From Dendrobium chrysotoxum (taxonomy: Eukaryota; Streptophyta; Magnoliopsida; Asparagales; Orchidaceae): a stretch of DNA of 64,000 nt. The notes beneath the pieces were generated by a model, which had not been told where the DNA came from, searched no databases, and worked only from the letters and a program-made list of their open reading frames with translations. The stretch spans positions 5,952,001 to 6,016,000 of the forward strand of contig CM034303.1 of assembly GCA_019925795.1 (NCBI GenBank). The letters are read 5' to 3'. This document shows positions 45,901 through 52,437 of this stretch, in pieces. Both the position numbers and the translations under genes were made by a program. The first letter of the stretch is position 1, and each line of letters begins with the position of its first letter.

Positions 45901-48338
45901 TGTATTAAATATGAAAAATACGTACTAATACATTGCATAGTTGCATGATAAAGAACATCATAATACATTTATGGATTCGACTTTGAATATGTCTATTTAT
46001 TTTATATGTCACAACATTTTTGGCACTCTTGGAATGGAATTATGTAATCTCCGCCATTTTTTGAGAGAACACACCTAAGAGATATTCTAGTATGCAACCC
46101 CACCATGGGATTAAAATACTTGATTATATCAAAAATATAAATTTTGTCTTCTATGCATACAGTTAAGTCTTCCTAAAGAAGTTAGATATGAATTCATAAA
46201 GTATAGTAATCTACCTAGTGATCTCTTATCTATTTCATGAACATTAATTATTTTTGTCATTAGTTCATTAATATGTATGATGGTTTAAGTTTGTATATTT
46301 TCTATCAGGTAGAGAATTCCTATTTTCAAGAACTTACACACTTCTTGTTTAGATTATCCTATTTTTTCTACCATATCACGATGGATGATTACACTTTACC
46401 ATAATCACTAAAAACCTTACCTATCTTGGCCTTCATCTTATACAATGAGCAACACTTCACACCTCATAATACGATGAGAGATTCTTTAAAGGTTATAATT
46501 GAATTTACAAAAGTTATTAATGTAGCCATCCTCATCTAACTTTCTAGTAGACATGCTATTAAGATGAATATTTGATAAATTTCTCCCATCATTGGGAACC
46601 AGCTTACAACTTACATTATTCTTGAATTCAAGATCACCAACCCATGAAATCTTCGACACACCACCTTTTTCTATATTAACCAAACACAATGGTCATAAAC
46701 ACACATGTTGAGAAGTAATATATGTTTTTGAGGTAACACGATGTGTGAATGGTGAAATCTAGTTTCCAATATTACTCAGAAACAAGTATTAGATCGAGAG
46801 TTTGATCTATTCGAGAGTTTGTAAGGAAGACATATGAACCAAGTAAATGATTTCATGGATTACGGAGCAGTAGTTGAAATGAATGTACAATGGCTATACA
46901 ATTTAAATGTGGGAAGATGCCCCTTGAGGGAAATTAGGGTTAAGCAACTTGATGGATCATATTGGATGTTTCTTTTCCTCGTGCATGGAAAAGAATTAAA
47001 CCCAATGTATTCATATTAATTTAATAGTTATCGCACATTTCTATAGCCTAATTTTATGTTACATTAATAACCAGGAAATATTTCTGCCACAAATTTCAAA
47101 GGAAAGAAAAGAGACTAAACTCATTGATCATATCCATAGATAGGTAGGTTCATCATTCAAAATGGCAAATCTATAAGCATTTTAAACTTTCACCTAAATT
47201 ATTTCTATGTGATCAAGAAGAGTTGTAGACTCCTTGTGAAATTGTTGAGACCTTGAGAGGATCTCCTAAAAGACTATGGCAAGGCAAGCCATTGAGAAAA
47301 TCTACTTTGATGAAGGCTAAGAGAAGATTCCAAATAAGTCATTGAGAGAAACTATTGAGATGGGAAATAGAGAGAACATACCAACTTAGATCAATGATTA
47401 AAAATCTTAAGATGGGCAAATGAGAGAATGTCTCTTTTTTGCACTGTAAAGAGTAGTTAGAAATATTTCATTACATAATCTCTATTCTTTTTTTGGCATT
47501 TTTTTTAATTTTATTTCCTTTTTTATAGTTGTATTGGGGCTCTTCATCAAGTAAAGTGTGAATTCTATCGCATGAAGGAAAATCTTAATTACATTCTTGA
47601 GGTAATTTTACACTTTGTGTATTTTATATAAATATCTAAATTTTTTTATTTATCTTCAAAATTAATTTAAATATCTTCGATCTTTTTCTTAGATTAAAAA
47701 TAAATAAAAGAGGCAAGATAGTCTGGGTGTAAATGAGTCAAGTAGAGCTTGAGTCACCCTTAACTTGAGCTTGATTAATGAATCAAGTTCGAGGTCAAGC
47801 TTAATTTTACAAGTCGAGCTAGCTCATGAGCGAGCTCGTTTATAATGAAAGATAGAAAAATATTATGGTTCAATCAATTATTATGATAAAATTTTTAAAA
47901 GAATGAAAGATTAGAAGATAAATAATAAAGAATTCCTTGATATAAGAAATTGAGATATAATTTTTAAATATTTTTTATAGTTGTATAGTTGAACTCATGA
48001 ATTCTAATATATTTGAAGTGTATTTTATAGTAATATTTTTTAAATGAGCTAGCTCGCAAGCTAACGCGTTGAATTTAGGCTGACTCAAGCTTAGCTCGTT
48101 AGCTCATCAAGCTTGGCACATGAGCCATTTATCAAGCCAAGCTCGAGTCGGTTCACGAGTTGGCTGATTCACTTACACCCCTACAGAATTGTGTCCTTAT
48201 CTCAAATATTTACTTCTTCACTTTATCAAATTATTTCCTTCTCTTTTCAGTTTGGTCAAACAAAATTACACCTTTTTGCAGCTAAATGAGAAAATTAAAA
48301 AGGCAGAGGAAGAAGACAATAGCAGCAGTTCTGGATAG
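10660..48338 (+). CDS. AHP/HPt-family pseudo-histidine phosphotransfer protein, six exons over 37.7 kb
   Basis: Exons are 10660-10797 (or from 10546/10597), 11096-11223, 11435-11503, 41747-41818, 47529-47601 and 48282-48338. All introns are GT-AG, and phases match at each junction (0, 2, 2, 2, 0). The spliced frame has no internal stop and gives 178 residues from 10660 (216 from 10546). A Ser-rich leader of about 28 residues precedes helices typical of plant HPt proteins: GLLDQYFTQLEML and PGFLADFIQAFYRDAE (exon 2), ERACIKFREFCELHDKQG (exon 4) and CIGALHQVKCEFYRMKE (exon 5). In active members the exon 3 helix carries HQLKGSS. Here it reads LMVQGTS, so the phospho-His is Leu104 and the +3 Lys is Gln107. 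Family knowledge: AHPs relay phosphate between cytokinin histidine kinases and response regulators; members lacking His (AHP6, rice PHPs) inhibit signalling. A dominant inhibitor or a decaying gene are both possible. Confidence 0.85.
10893..11011. mobile_element. 119-bp MITE in intron 1 of the AHP-like gene
   Basis: Terminal inverted repeats GGCTTCGTTTGGGACGGCTT and AAGCCGTCCCAAACCAAGCC bound the element. It is flanked by the direct duplication TAA (10890-10892 and 11012-11014). The size and TSD suit a PIF/Harbinger Tourist-type MITE. It accounts for more than a third of the 298-bp intron. Confidence 0.85.
11096..11223 (+). CDS. AHP-like gene exon 2
   Basis: The exon is preceded by acceptor TGTAG (11091-11095) and followed by donor GTGAGA at 11224. 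It encodes 42 codons plus two bases, including GLLDQYFTQLEML and PGFLADFIQAFYRDAE, the most conserved HPt segment outside the phosphorylation loop. Reading past the donor meets TGA at once, so this exon must be spliced to make a full product. Confidence 0.88.
11259..11309. repeat. (CT)n microsatellite in intron 2
   Basis: About 25 CT units end in CCCTCTCC. The run sits in the 211-bp intron 2 upstream of the exon 3 acceptors and may serve as an extended polypyrimidine tract. Confidence 0.9.
11351..11486 (+). repeat. 68-bp tandem duplication covering the exon 3 acceptor and most of exon 3
   Basis: Unit 1 (11351-11418) and unit 2 (11419-11486) differ at one visible site (T at 11403, A at 11471). 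Each contains the acceptor ATGCAG followed by the first 52 bases of exon 3. Because 68 is not a multiple of three, splicing at the upstream acceptor (exon start 11367) without removing the unit shifts the frame and reaches a stop at 11479-11481. Only the downstream acceptor gives the full protein. Confidence 0.9.
11435..11503 (+). CDS. AHP-like gene exon 3, bearing the mutated phosphorylation site
   Basis: The 69-bp exon lies between acceptor ATGCAG (11429-11434) and donor GTATTG (11504). It contributes the same number of residues as the equivalent exon of active AHPs. The residue at the phospho-His position is Leu (TTG 11478-11480) and the conserved Lys three residues later is Gln (CAA 11487-11489). 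The following Gly-Thr-Ser keeps the G-[ST]-S pattern. The exon ends with AG, which joins C of exon 4 to make Ser. Confidence 0.82.
11540..12400 (-). repeat. Left (3') LTR of the Gypsy element, diverged or truncated
   Basis: It aligns by eye with about 35.1-36.78 kb through many shared words, but lacks an internal stretch near its inner end and probably its outer end. It starts only a few tens of bases after the donor of exon 3. Confidence 0.6.
12400..14278 (-). pseudogene. Gypsy pol 3' half: RNase H, integrase, chromodomain-like tail
   Basis: The frame at 14044-13781 has RNase H-to-integrase linker features (RRQIRWLDLIKGYDLDIIY, PGKINMVGDAMSRK). The frame at 13128-12937 is the integrase C-terminal part (LDFGGSWEDHIPLIEFANS, followed by ALYGRR). 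Near 12440 a REATWE word recalls the chromodomain of Tekay/Del-type chromoviruses. Stops separate these pieces. The 5' half of the same gene is at 32.1-33.5 kb, beyond the nested Copia. Confidence 0.75.
14279..15478 (-). repeat. 3' LTR of the Copia, left part (continues at 21853-22269)
   Basis: The sequence matches 30524-31712 almost base for base. It contains a run of ATCGTCC-N-GGACGAT palindromes from about 14960 to 15450. The LTR is interrupted at 15478 by CACTA copy 2 and resumes after the ACT duplication at 21853. Confidence 0.9.
15495..15905. repeat. Left subterminal array of CACTA copy 2
   Basis: CCGGCGGA and TCCGTCGG-type motifs occur on both strands, somewhat more degenerate than in copy 1. 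Confidence 0.8.
16145..17826 (-). pseudogene. Ptta/En/Spm transposase_24-like gene of CACTA copy 2
   Basis: The gene has the same exon plan as 4637-3007. It begins MASGDDRQRGMIKNIFG at 17826. A Pro/Tyr-rich first exon with one in-frame stop near 17694 is followed by the core exon at 17097-16800 (NFEKRGSNRMRDMFTDLRK, GQRPLWMAESVWAE). The last exon at 16560-16145 ends in an uninterrupted Gln/Met coiled coil (about 98 residues from 16441). The coiled coil is intact here but broken in copy 1. The exon edges are approximate. Confidence 0.72.
17947..20472 (-). pseudogene. TNP2-like transposase of CACTA copy 2, internally deleted
   Basis: The N-terminal frame (20472-19690, 260 residues) is open from MDIRTQRSWMYNRLAQG and contains the transposase-associated domain that is broken in copy 1. 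A frame change near 19687 leads to 19684-19442 and, after a stop, 19414-18620 (transposase_21 core with GPHNPKAKID and NLIRHNLDVMHIEKN). The core then stops abruptly where copy 1 continues for about 1 kb through DUF4218. DUF4216 follows at 18609-17947. The junction holds a repeated TTCAATTGTAATG, consistent with deletion between short direct repeats. It cannot encode a full transposase. Confidence 0.82.
20541..21250 (-). mobile_element. LINE reverse transcriptase fragment inside CACTA copy 2, split by a MITE
   Basis: The minus-strand frame carries the LINE RT 3' section (KGKFYKMVVGFTMIYGVEYW, VEIRMLRWM), which is interrupted at 20708. It resumes at 21134 with CTTGAGGGGGACTTATCTATC, matching the uninterrupted copies at 8690 and 56095. 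Both CACTA copies carry the LINE segment at the same place, between the transposase start and the GC-rich leader. Confidence 0.75.
20708..21133. mobile_element. Tourist-like MITE inside the LINE fragment
   Basis: Terminal inverted repeats GGGGCTGTTTGGTA and TACCAAACAGCCCC bound 426 bp. The target duplication is TAA (20705-20707 and 21134-21136), as expected for PIF/Harbinger MITEs. Removing it restores the LINE word CCCTTAAGCTTGAGGG. The middle (about 20928-20951) contains a 24-base copy of flanking LINE sequence found at 20641-20664. Confidence 0.85.
21256..21840. repeat. GC-rich leader and right subterminal array of CACTA copy 2
   Basis: GTCGTCGAAGGA and CGTCGTCGGAG words at 21290-21470 are followed by a TTACCGGCGG/CCGCCGGTAA array to the right terminus. 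The layout repeats that of copy 1 at 9280-9990. Confidence 0.75.
21853..22269 (-). repeat. 3' LTR of the Copia, right part
   Basis: This is the continuation of the LTR after the CACTA insertion, matching 31713-32122. It ends in CA at 22269, next to the polypurine tract at 22271-22288. Confidence 0.9.
22520..23658 (-). pseudogene. Extra post-pol ORF of the Copia (putative plant transposon protein domain)
   Basis: The likely start is MAGGKHSRQKGASSSRG at 23658, a basic Ser-rich N-terminus. The frame shifts once near 23350. The next section, 23350-22931, holds the domain often labelled putative plant transposon protein (ELTTQDFHNILELSV, then YDWSVANHF and LALGHLIHYALE). A stop at 22931-22933 interrupts it, and the same frame continues to 22520 with an acidic linker and a Gln/His-rich coiled-coil tail (YAAQQQQQHDQDIAW). 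It lies downstream of pol in the position of the env-like or ORF3 gene of SIRE-type elements. It has no evident signal peptide or transmembrane segment, so envelope function is not supported. Confidence 0.65.
23720..24300. repeat. Array of ATCGTCCAGGACGAT palindromes
   Basis: About 18 copies of the 15-bp palindrome ATCGTCC-A-GGACGAT or one-base variants occur in 580 bp, several separated by exactly the spacer TTATGG. Reading frames through it give PGRS-like repeats that are by-products. The same palindrome occurs throughout both LTRs (14960-15450, 21880-22020, 31210-31870). The array lies just upstream, in element sense, of the extra ORF. Confidence 0.85.
24770..24950. repeat. Imperfect tandem repeat of about 113 bp in the Copia spacer
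   Basis: The word GGGCTCATTTTGTGCCTC recurs at about 24781 and 24894, each followed by TTTTTCAATT, then ATTTGGCGC and CGCATCTTTT. The minus-strand frame through it encodes a repeated KKRHKMSP motif. It is non-coding spacer between pol and the extra ORF. Confidence 0.6.
25603..28619 (-). pseudogene. Copia pol: protease, integrase, reverse transcriptase, RNase H
   Basis: Reading on the minus strand, the protease box DSGCSRHMTG lies at 28619-28560. The GAG-pre-integrase region follows at about 28250 (LWHRRLFHASMKTLRRV), then the integrase core (DLFGPISTASLRGKVYGF, IDDYSRFTW; HSDHDGEFEN and QQNGVAERKNRTLVEAAR) to 27270. RT spans 27239-26223, with NDVWELVERP near its start and YVDDIIFGSS near 26535. 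RNase H runs 25905-25603 (FVMCDNTSAICISKNP, TKQIDIRHHFIRDHV). Breaks occur near 27870, 27255, 26740 and 26220-25990. QMNVKSACLNG replaces an Asp normally present at the first RT catalytic site, so RT is inactive even aside from the stops. It copies element RNA in intact relatives. Confidence 0.88.
28674..30469 (-). pseudogene. Copia gag
   Basis: Translation starts MTNFGNRNTAEGYS at 30469 and contains the UBN2/DUF4219-type Copia gag. An in-frame TAG at about 30139 replaces a Trp codon (GKEI-stop-DRLCITYKGT). The frame then continues 30133-29486 to a first zinc knuckle in which the leading Cys is Phe (FFECRKPGHIKADC). After further breaks (near 29410-29490), 29207-28674 carries an intact knuckle, CYSCGMLGHISHTC. 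In intact relatives gag forms the cytoplasmic particle and binds the RNA. This copy is defective. Confidence 0.82.
30511..30522 (-). promoter_or_regulatory. Primer binding site of the Copia
   Basis: The minus strand reads GTGGTATCAGTG immediately inside the 5' LTR. It resembles TGGTATCAGAGC, the complement of the plant initiator tRNA-Met 3' end, with one change. Confidence 0.8.
30524..32122 (-). repeat. 5' LTR of the Copia, uninterrupted
   Basis: The LTR is 1599 bp with TG...CA ends and the right GAAAT duplication at 32123-32127. It carries about a dozen ATCGTCC-GGACGAT palindromes. The GC-rich stretch around 30780-31070 with open frames on both strands is conserved in the other LTR, which argues that it is LTR sequence and not an independent gene. 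Confidence 0.92.
32128..34928 (-). pseudogene. Gypsy gag, protease and RT (5' half)
   Basis: RT begins in the frame 32950-32612 (LLEKGFIRPSGSSWGAP, SLRMYINYRELNKV) and continues 32608-32372 with the catalytic FIDDTLLYS. The aspartic protease region is 33454-33173 (FNIIVGMDWLSKHQAQIDY). Gag remnants with a possible zinc-knuckle zone lie at about 33.8-34.7 kb but are heavily broken. The sequence resembles Tekay/Del chromoviruses. Many stops make it inactive. The rest of pol lies left of the nested Copia. Confidence 0.78.
34929..37000 (-). repeat. Right (5') LTR of the Gypsy element
   Basis: It starts TGTCCCAAGTCC at 34929 next to the PBS-like site. It matches the left LTR over about 35.1-36.78 kb and contains the hAT-like insertion at 35261-35798. 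The outer boundary near 37.0 kb is estimated from where the LTR-like, GC-richer sequence gives way to AT-rich intron. Confidence 0.6.
35261..35798. mobile_element. hAT-like MITE (CGGGTTCGGGT-rich) in the Gypsy LTR
   Basis: The element starts AGGGCTGTCAAAAT and ends ATATTGACATCCTTAG, giving terminal inverted repeats. It is flanked by the 8-bp duplication CGTCAAC[T/C] (35253-35260 and 35799-35806, one mismatch). Eight bp is the hAT signature. The interior consists of GGGTCGGGTTCGGGT and its complement, a widespread plant MITE composition. The apparent reading frames here are artefacts of that repeat. Confidence 0.85.
37001..39811. other. AT-rich intron 3 sequence, no gene
   Basis: I see no coding signal. 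The segment holds a roughly 70-bp direct repeat at about 37977-38048 and 38081-38150 (shared words CTAACTATCATTTTCC and AGTATAATTAAACTTCATCC). The rest is low-complexity A/T sequence. An 80-codon frame at 38738-38980 is A/T-composition noise. Confidence 0.5.
39812..41360 (-). mobile_element. 5'-truncated L1-like LINE with poly(A) tail
   Basis: On the plus strand a T-rich run at about 39813-39832 precedes GGGGGGGGGACCCGCGG, which is the poly(A) end of a minus-strand insertion. The RNase H-like C-terminal domain lies at about 41350-40890 (IIRNHNGGVIAAF, AELTALTHGL, IEVDTMLLI, EGNACADWLAKLG). A 3' untranslated region of about 1.05 kb follows to the tail. The first catalytic Asp of RNase H is not visible, and the ORF upstream is missing because of 5' truncation. 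It ends only about 390 bp before host exon 4. The 5' breakpoint is approximate. Confidence 0.78.
41747..41818 (+). CDS. AHP-like gene exon 4
   Basis: Acceptor GAACAG (41741-41746) and donor GTATGT (41819) bound 72 bp. The frame set by exon 3 (AG plus C makes Ser) yields LGCPTIERACIKFREFCELH, then DKQ and the start of a Gly codon. This is the helix following the phosphorylation loop in plant AHPs. Length, phase and sequence all fit, which is the main proof that exons 30 kb apart belong together. Confidence 0.88.
42932..42977. repeat. (TA)n microsatellite
   Basis: About 22 TA units abut the 3' end of the short LINE fragment. The run may have grown from its A-rich tail. Confidence 0.9.
42978..43110 (-). 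mobile_element. Very short LINE 3' end in intron 4
   Basis: GGGCTTACGTGTTAATTA, CTCCCTAATGCTCA and CTAAGAG match the start of the LINE 3' region at 39855-39965 in the same order and orientation. It is a roughly 130-bp, extremely 5'-truncated copy on the minus strand. Confidence 0.7.
43800..46690 (-). pseudogene. Decayed Tork-type Copia element in intron 4
   Basis: Minus-strand remnants appear in the correct order. About 46690-46300 resembles the protease/GAG-pre-integrase region (STRKLDEDGYINNF). About 45060-44920 resembles RT (DVKTIF, then EEICMDQPKAFMVKGKKNG). About 44344-44236 resembles RNase H (VALSTNNAKYIATTINCK). Stops and shifts are frequent and no LTRs were recognised, so this is an old insertion. 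Limits are approximate. Confidence 0.62.
47529..47601 (+). CDS. AHP-like gene exon 5
   Basis: Acceptor TTATAG (47523-47528) and donor GTAATT (47602) bound 73 bp. GG from exon 4 plus T gives Gly, followed by CIGALHQVKCEFYRMKENL and NYILE. This matches the last long helix of plant HPt proteins, and the exon ends in phase 0. Confidence 0.87.
47725..48181. mobile_element. MITE-like repeat in intron 5
   Basis: The outer ends GGGTGTAAATGAGTCAAG and CTGATTCACTTACACCC are inverted repeats. The interior is rich in GAGCTCG, AGCTTGAG and CTCGAGTC words. This fits a plant hAT-like MITE. It occupies two thirds of intron 5. No clear 8-bp duplication was found. A related fragment lies at about 48615-48690, just after the gene. 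Confidence 0.65.
48282..48338 (+). CDS. AHP-like gene exon 6 and stop
   Basis: Acceptor CTTTTTGCAG (48272-48281) precedes LNEKIKKAEEEDNSSSSG and TAG at 48336-48338. Active AHPs end with a short helix from LEQQI here; this one shares only the leading Leu and length. It is a highly charged, Ser-rich tail. A second AG upstream (48250) is possible but gives no better reading. Confidence 0.75.
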   Translation, partial: LNEKIKKAEEEDNSSSSG

Positions 48339-50539
48339 CCTTCTCCTTAGCAAAAGTGTGGAAAAAATATTGTAGAATGTTCTGATAGAAATATTTTTTC
48401 CCACACATCTCAATCATTAATGTTATATATAGTTGCCTCTTATAGCAAATAATGCTATAACTATATATTTTGTAATTTTATATGAACTGCAAAACCATGT
48501 TAAAACTATTATGTATTTCATTTCATATGATTTAAGATATAAACATAGCTCATTGTGATTCTTCGTTCTTTTATTCTGCCATTAAATGTGATCACATAGA
48601 AGTGAAGTGAGTCAAGCTGACTAGCGAGCTTGTTTGGGCTCGACTCGATAAATGACTTGTGAGTTGAACTCGATGAGCTAATGTCTTAGGTTTGAATCTT
48701 ATTTGAATTGAGTTTGAACCTTATTTGATATCAATTTGAATAAGGTTTCAATATGTTGAAGGTTCAACCTTTATTTAAACATTGTTCAAATCTCATTTAT
48801 ACTTGATAATTTATCTTGCTTGCTATTATAATTAGAGCATTTTTTTTCCTTTTTAAGGTGAATCAACTATCATTATTCTTATGTTGTATGGAGGAGAATG
48901 AAAAGTTGACAGTCAAGTTGGTTAGATTTTTAGTGGAAAATGGAGCATCAAATTAATGATTCCAAGAATTATTACTCTCAAAAGTCTCATAGATCTTTTA
49001 CACATAGTTGCATAGATTGGTAAAAACAAATTTAGTTTGAAGTTGGAGGTATTATAATTTTAATAGATCACAATCTATGATATTAATTCCACCAACAAAA
49101 GTAGTAAGGGAACAAGATATTGGACTATTTTTTAATGAGAATTCTATATCCATTCAACAACATTCTTCTATTTTTATGTTTGTTGTGCCAAAAAAAGATT
49201 TTAAATATTGATTATAGCCATGGACTATGTATTCTTACATAGATAGAACAAGTTGTAGTAAATGAGAATGAAATAAGATCAATTAGTTAATCATCGATCT
49301 ACTAATATTGTATTGAACATTGATTTAAGAGAAGATTAAGGTGATTTTGAAGACATACATGATGAAGATGATGATGGCTCTATAGATGTGTCATTACTAA
49401 GGCATCCATTAGTGATTATAATCTCTCCATATGATGCAACTGAAACTAGTCAAAAAGTGAAGTCTTCTAGATTTTCATGTATCTTGGGACTGAAAGCAAC
49501 AATTAATAAGATGAATAACATATGAATAAATAATATACTATGAGATTTAGTGCTTGAAAGACATCTAATTTAATGATTATTGATATTATCACCTTATGTT
49601 TGAGTCTTTCCTCATTGTATATAGAAGTCGGGTAATATCTATATGCAATGAAAAAATAATAATAATTCAAGGTGAGCAAACATGGGAAAAATATTTAGTT
49701 CATTTAGTATACCATTTTAAAATGTTCATGGAGTTTGCAATCTAGGAGGTTTGTACAGCTTAACATATTTAAGATTCAGAGCCATGAATCATAATGAACT
49801 TACTTTTTTTGAATATTTGAAGTAAATACCATCGACAGGCTCAATCATACCTTATTTGACATATAATTAAGGGGAGGCTTGTTGATTCAAACCTAAATTT
49901 TAAGCCAAAGGCAATAATATATGATTTTATAAGGAACTGTGTGATTGATCTATCTTATGAGAAAATTTGGCAATATTGTAAGCAAGTATCACTTACATAA
50001 GAGAGTCCCCTAAAGTATCCTACATATTTTTTATACTAAACAACAAAATATATAGGCATATTAATTAATATACAGCTTGACGCTTTACTAATATTTAAAA
50101 TATGCTCTCTTCTTTCCTAGTGTTTGTATTCAAGGCTTCAAATTAAGATGCATGTTGTTTAATATTAAGCATTGACATAGCATTTTTTTAATACAATATA
50201 TGGAGTTACTTTTCTCATACATGTCATCCAATGGTGTTTATAGTAGTTGACTTAAAAATAATGACTCATGAATATATTTCATATTTAGAATAAAAAAATC
50301 AGTAAGTTTGGTAGAAAATTTAATTTTGGTCCTAATCAACATAATAATAATGCCAATGCTTTATCTATAGTATTTTCAAAAGTACATCATAGAACTTGTA
50401 TTCATAAAAATGTGATCAATATCACAATAAAGTTTAAAACTAATATTTTTTCATAAGCAATTTTTCTTAGACTCCAAAAATTATAGAAGAGTTGAACTCT
50501 ATCAATATTTTGACTAAATCTCTTATTCATTTTATATTT
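48339..50539. other. AT-rich intergenic region after the AHP-like gene
   Basis: The first 150 bp probably hold the 3' untranslated region (an AATAAT-type signal near 48447). The rest shows only broken short frames and low-complexity words such as GGTTCAAA. I recognise no family here. Confidence 0.4.
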
Positions 50540-50645
50540 ACAACAACAACAAGCTTTCACCCTACTATGTGGGGTTGACTGCATGAATCACTTTTCTCCA
50601 TTGTGTCATATTTACAAAATCAATAAAAACATTCAATTTCTGCTC
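50540..50645 (-). mobile_element. LINE 3'-end fragment
   Basis: ACAACAACAACAAGC followed by CCCTACTATGTGGGGTTG and GCATGAATCAC is the characteristic terminal sequence of a common plant LINE family. The same signature occurs at 62587-62640. Confidence 0.6.
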
Positions 50646-51385
50646 AAATCTTAATTGATTATTCTTCATCTCTATAACTACTACAAAAAACTTGCAACTA
50701 ATTAGAGGAGGAAATGGACTAATCTTTGTTTCAACCTCCAAGCATCTTCTCTTCTACTTTCTTCTCAATGTAATCACCATATTCTTCTACATAATATACA
50801 ATGGTCTTCTTATTTACAACCCTAATTGGGGGAGGCTAATAAAAAGAGTATTTTCAATTGACTAATAAAAGTCCTCCTCATTAGCTCTTTGCACTGGTGT
50901 ATGATTAACAATCACTTAGAAGAAAATAATTCAATATAACATTTAAAGTTAGTTAACACTATTAATTAATCAAATATAATACTTAAAATATAAAATATGC
51001 ATATGAATTATATCTTTATTGGTTTGAAGTGACAAAAACATTTACTTATGAGCATTTTATTACACTTTTATCTCAACATCCTAAGGGTTTTCTCTCTAAG
51101 GTATTCAACACAAGTTTTTCCCATTTCTAGAATGGCTTCTTAAGCTCAGCATTACAATCATATCACAAATCTACTAATATTATACTAGGTTGGGCTTTCC
51201 TTCTAATCTTGTTTTCCACCTTAAAGGCATTCCCTTTAATATAGACCATGTCCTTATTCAACCGTCTTAATATATTCTACCATGACATCCTTCCCTATGG
51301 GTATTGATCAAAAGCTTCTTCTTTAAACATTATCAGCATCTCAATGATAATAACACTATTCTTCTCATGGTTAAGTAGCATTCCA

Positions 51386-51418
<33 letters not shown>

Positions 51419-51427
51419 AAAAAAAAA
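51386..51427. repeat. Poly(C)28 tract followed by poly(A)13
   Basis: Twenty-eight C residues, one T and thirteen A residues run in a row. Long C homopolymers are rare in plant nuclear DNA and hard to sequence, so the exact length is doubtful. Confidence 0.85.
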
Positions 51428-52265
51428 CTCAACCTTCTAACATCCTTCATAGTACACTCTATAAATGCATTATCAATCTCTATATTTTTATCATTATTAT
51501 TATCATCAAGATAATTCTCCCTTTGTGATGTGACCTAATAATAAGACCACTTGGAGAGGATCAATTTAGTGGAGATCCCTTCCCAAGAGGCCCAGGTAAG
51601 TGAGGAATATGATGGTAGAGTTAATTTGCTGGTGGAGTGAAGGAGAACATTGCAGTAAGGACTACCTACGATTTAGACTATGGAAACTTGAGAGAACTAG
51701 GCTGACTTAAATGATGAGAACAAGCTTAATACTCATACAAAATTTATGAAACCACTTGTAATAGTTAAAAGAATGTGTATACTTATTATTTGAAAATTTT
51801 CATAATTTTTTAAAATTTTAAGATATTTTTTGAGATTTTAGAAGTTAATGTGTATAGAAATATTCAAGTCTGGCAAATTTTTTGGGGTTAGAGCTTATGC
51901 TTTAGAAACACAACATCAAGTGAGGGAATTTTAGGTAAAACACTTGTAGGTGGGATAGGGATGTCGTAAGAATAAATATGAAGTTTTTCAAAAAATATTT
52001 TGTCGGGTTTAAGGCTACCAAACAACCACCTAAACTAGACTAGGTCTAATTTCAAACTATACTTGATCGGCTAGTCTAAAAGGGATTTACTATGAGAATT
52101 GTGAACAAAAACATGGGATTAGTATTTTTAATACAAAAAAAACATGAAGATACACATTCGAACTATAGAATTTAAAAAATACATAATACAAAAAGATCAT
52201 TCGCACACCAAAGTGAATGTGTAGGGAAGATAACTAAACCCTCCCTTTTTGGTTGACCATCAAGC

Positions 52266-52385
52266 CTAAGCTTCTTGGAATTCACTCTAAATAAATCTTC
52301 ACTTATTTTTATAAAGCATATTTTATAAGTATTTACAAAGCTCTCAATTCAAATTACAAATAGAAGGAAGATTCATCAGGGCCCC
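52266..52385. repeat. Direct repeat, left copy (partner 54412-54530)
   Basis: The shared words CTTGGAATTCACTC, TATTTTTA, AAGCTCTCAATTCAAAT and AGATT[CT]ATCA recur in the same order at 54412-54530. The pair brackets the LTR-like block in between. Confidence 0.6.
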
Positions 52386-52437
52386 CTTTAAACCGAAGGA
52401 AGAGTCATCATGGATAACCTTCACTCTGATACAATTC

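Larger units (their letters stand above)
50646..52437. other. Intergenic, probably deleted internal part of a Gypsy element
   Basis: No intact coding region is visible. A C28 tract followed by T and A13 lies at 51386-51427. The right end (about 52395-52437) holds a PBS-like site, so the segment just left of it should be the internal 5' part of a minus-strand LTR element. Confidence 0.4.
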
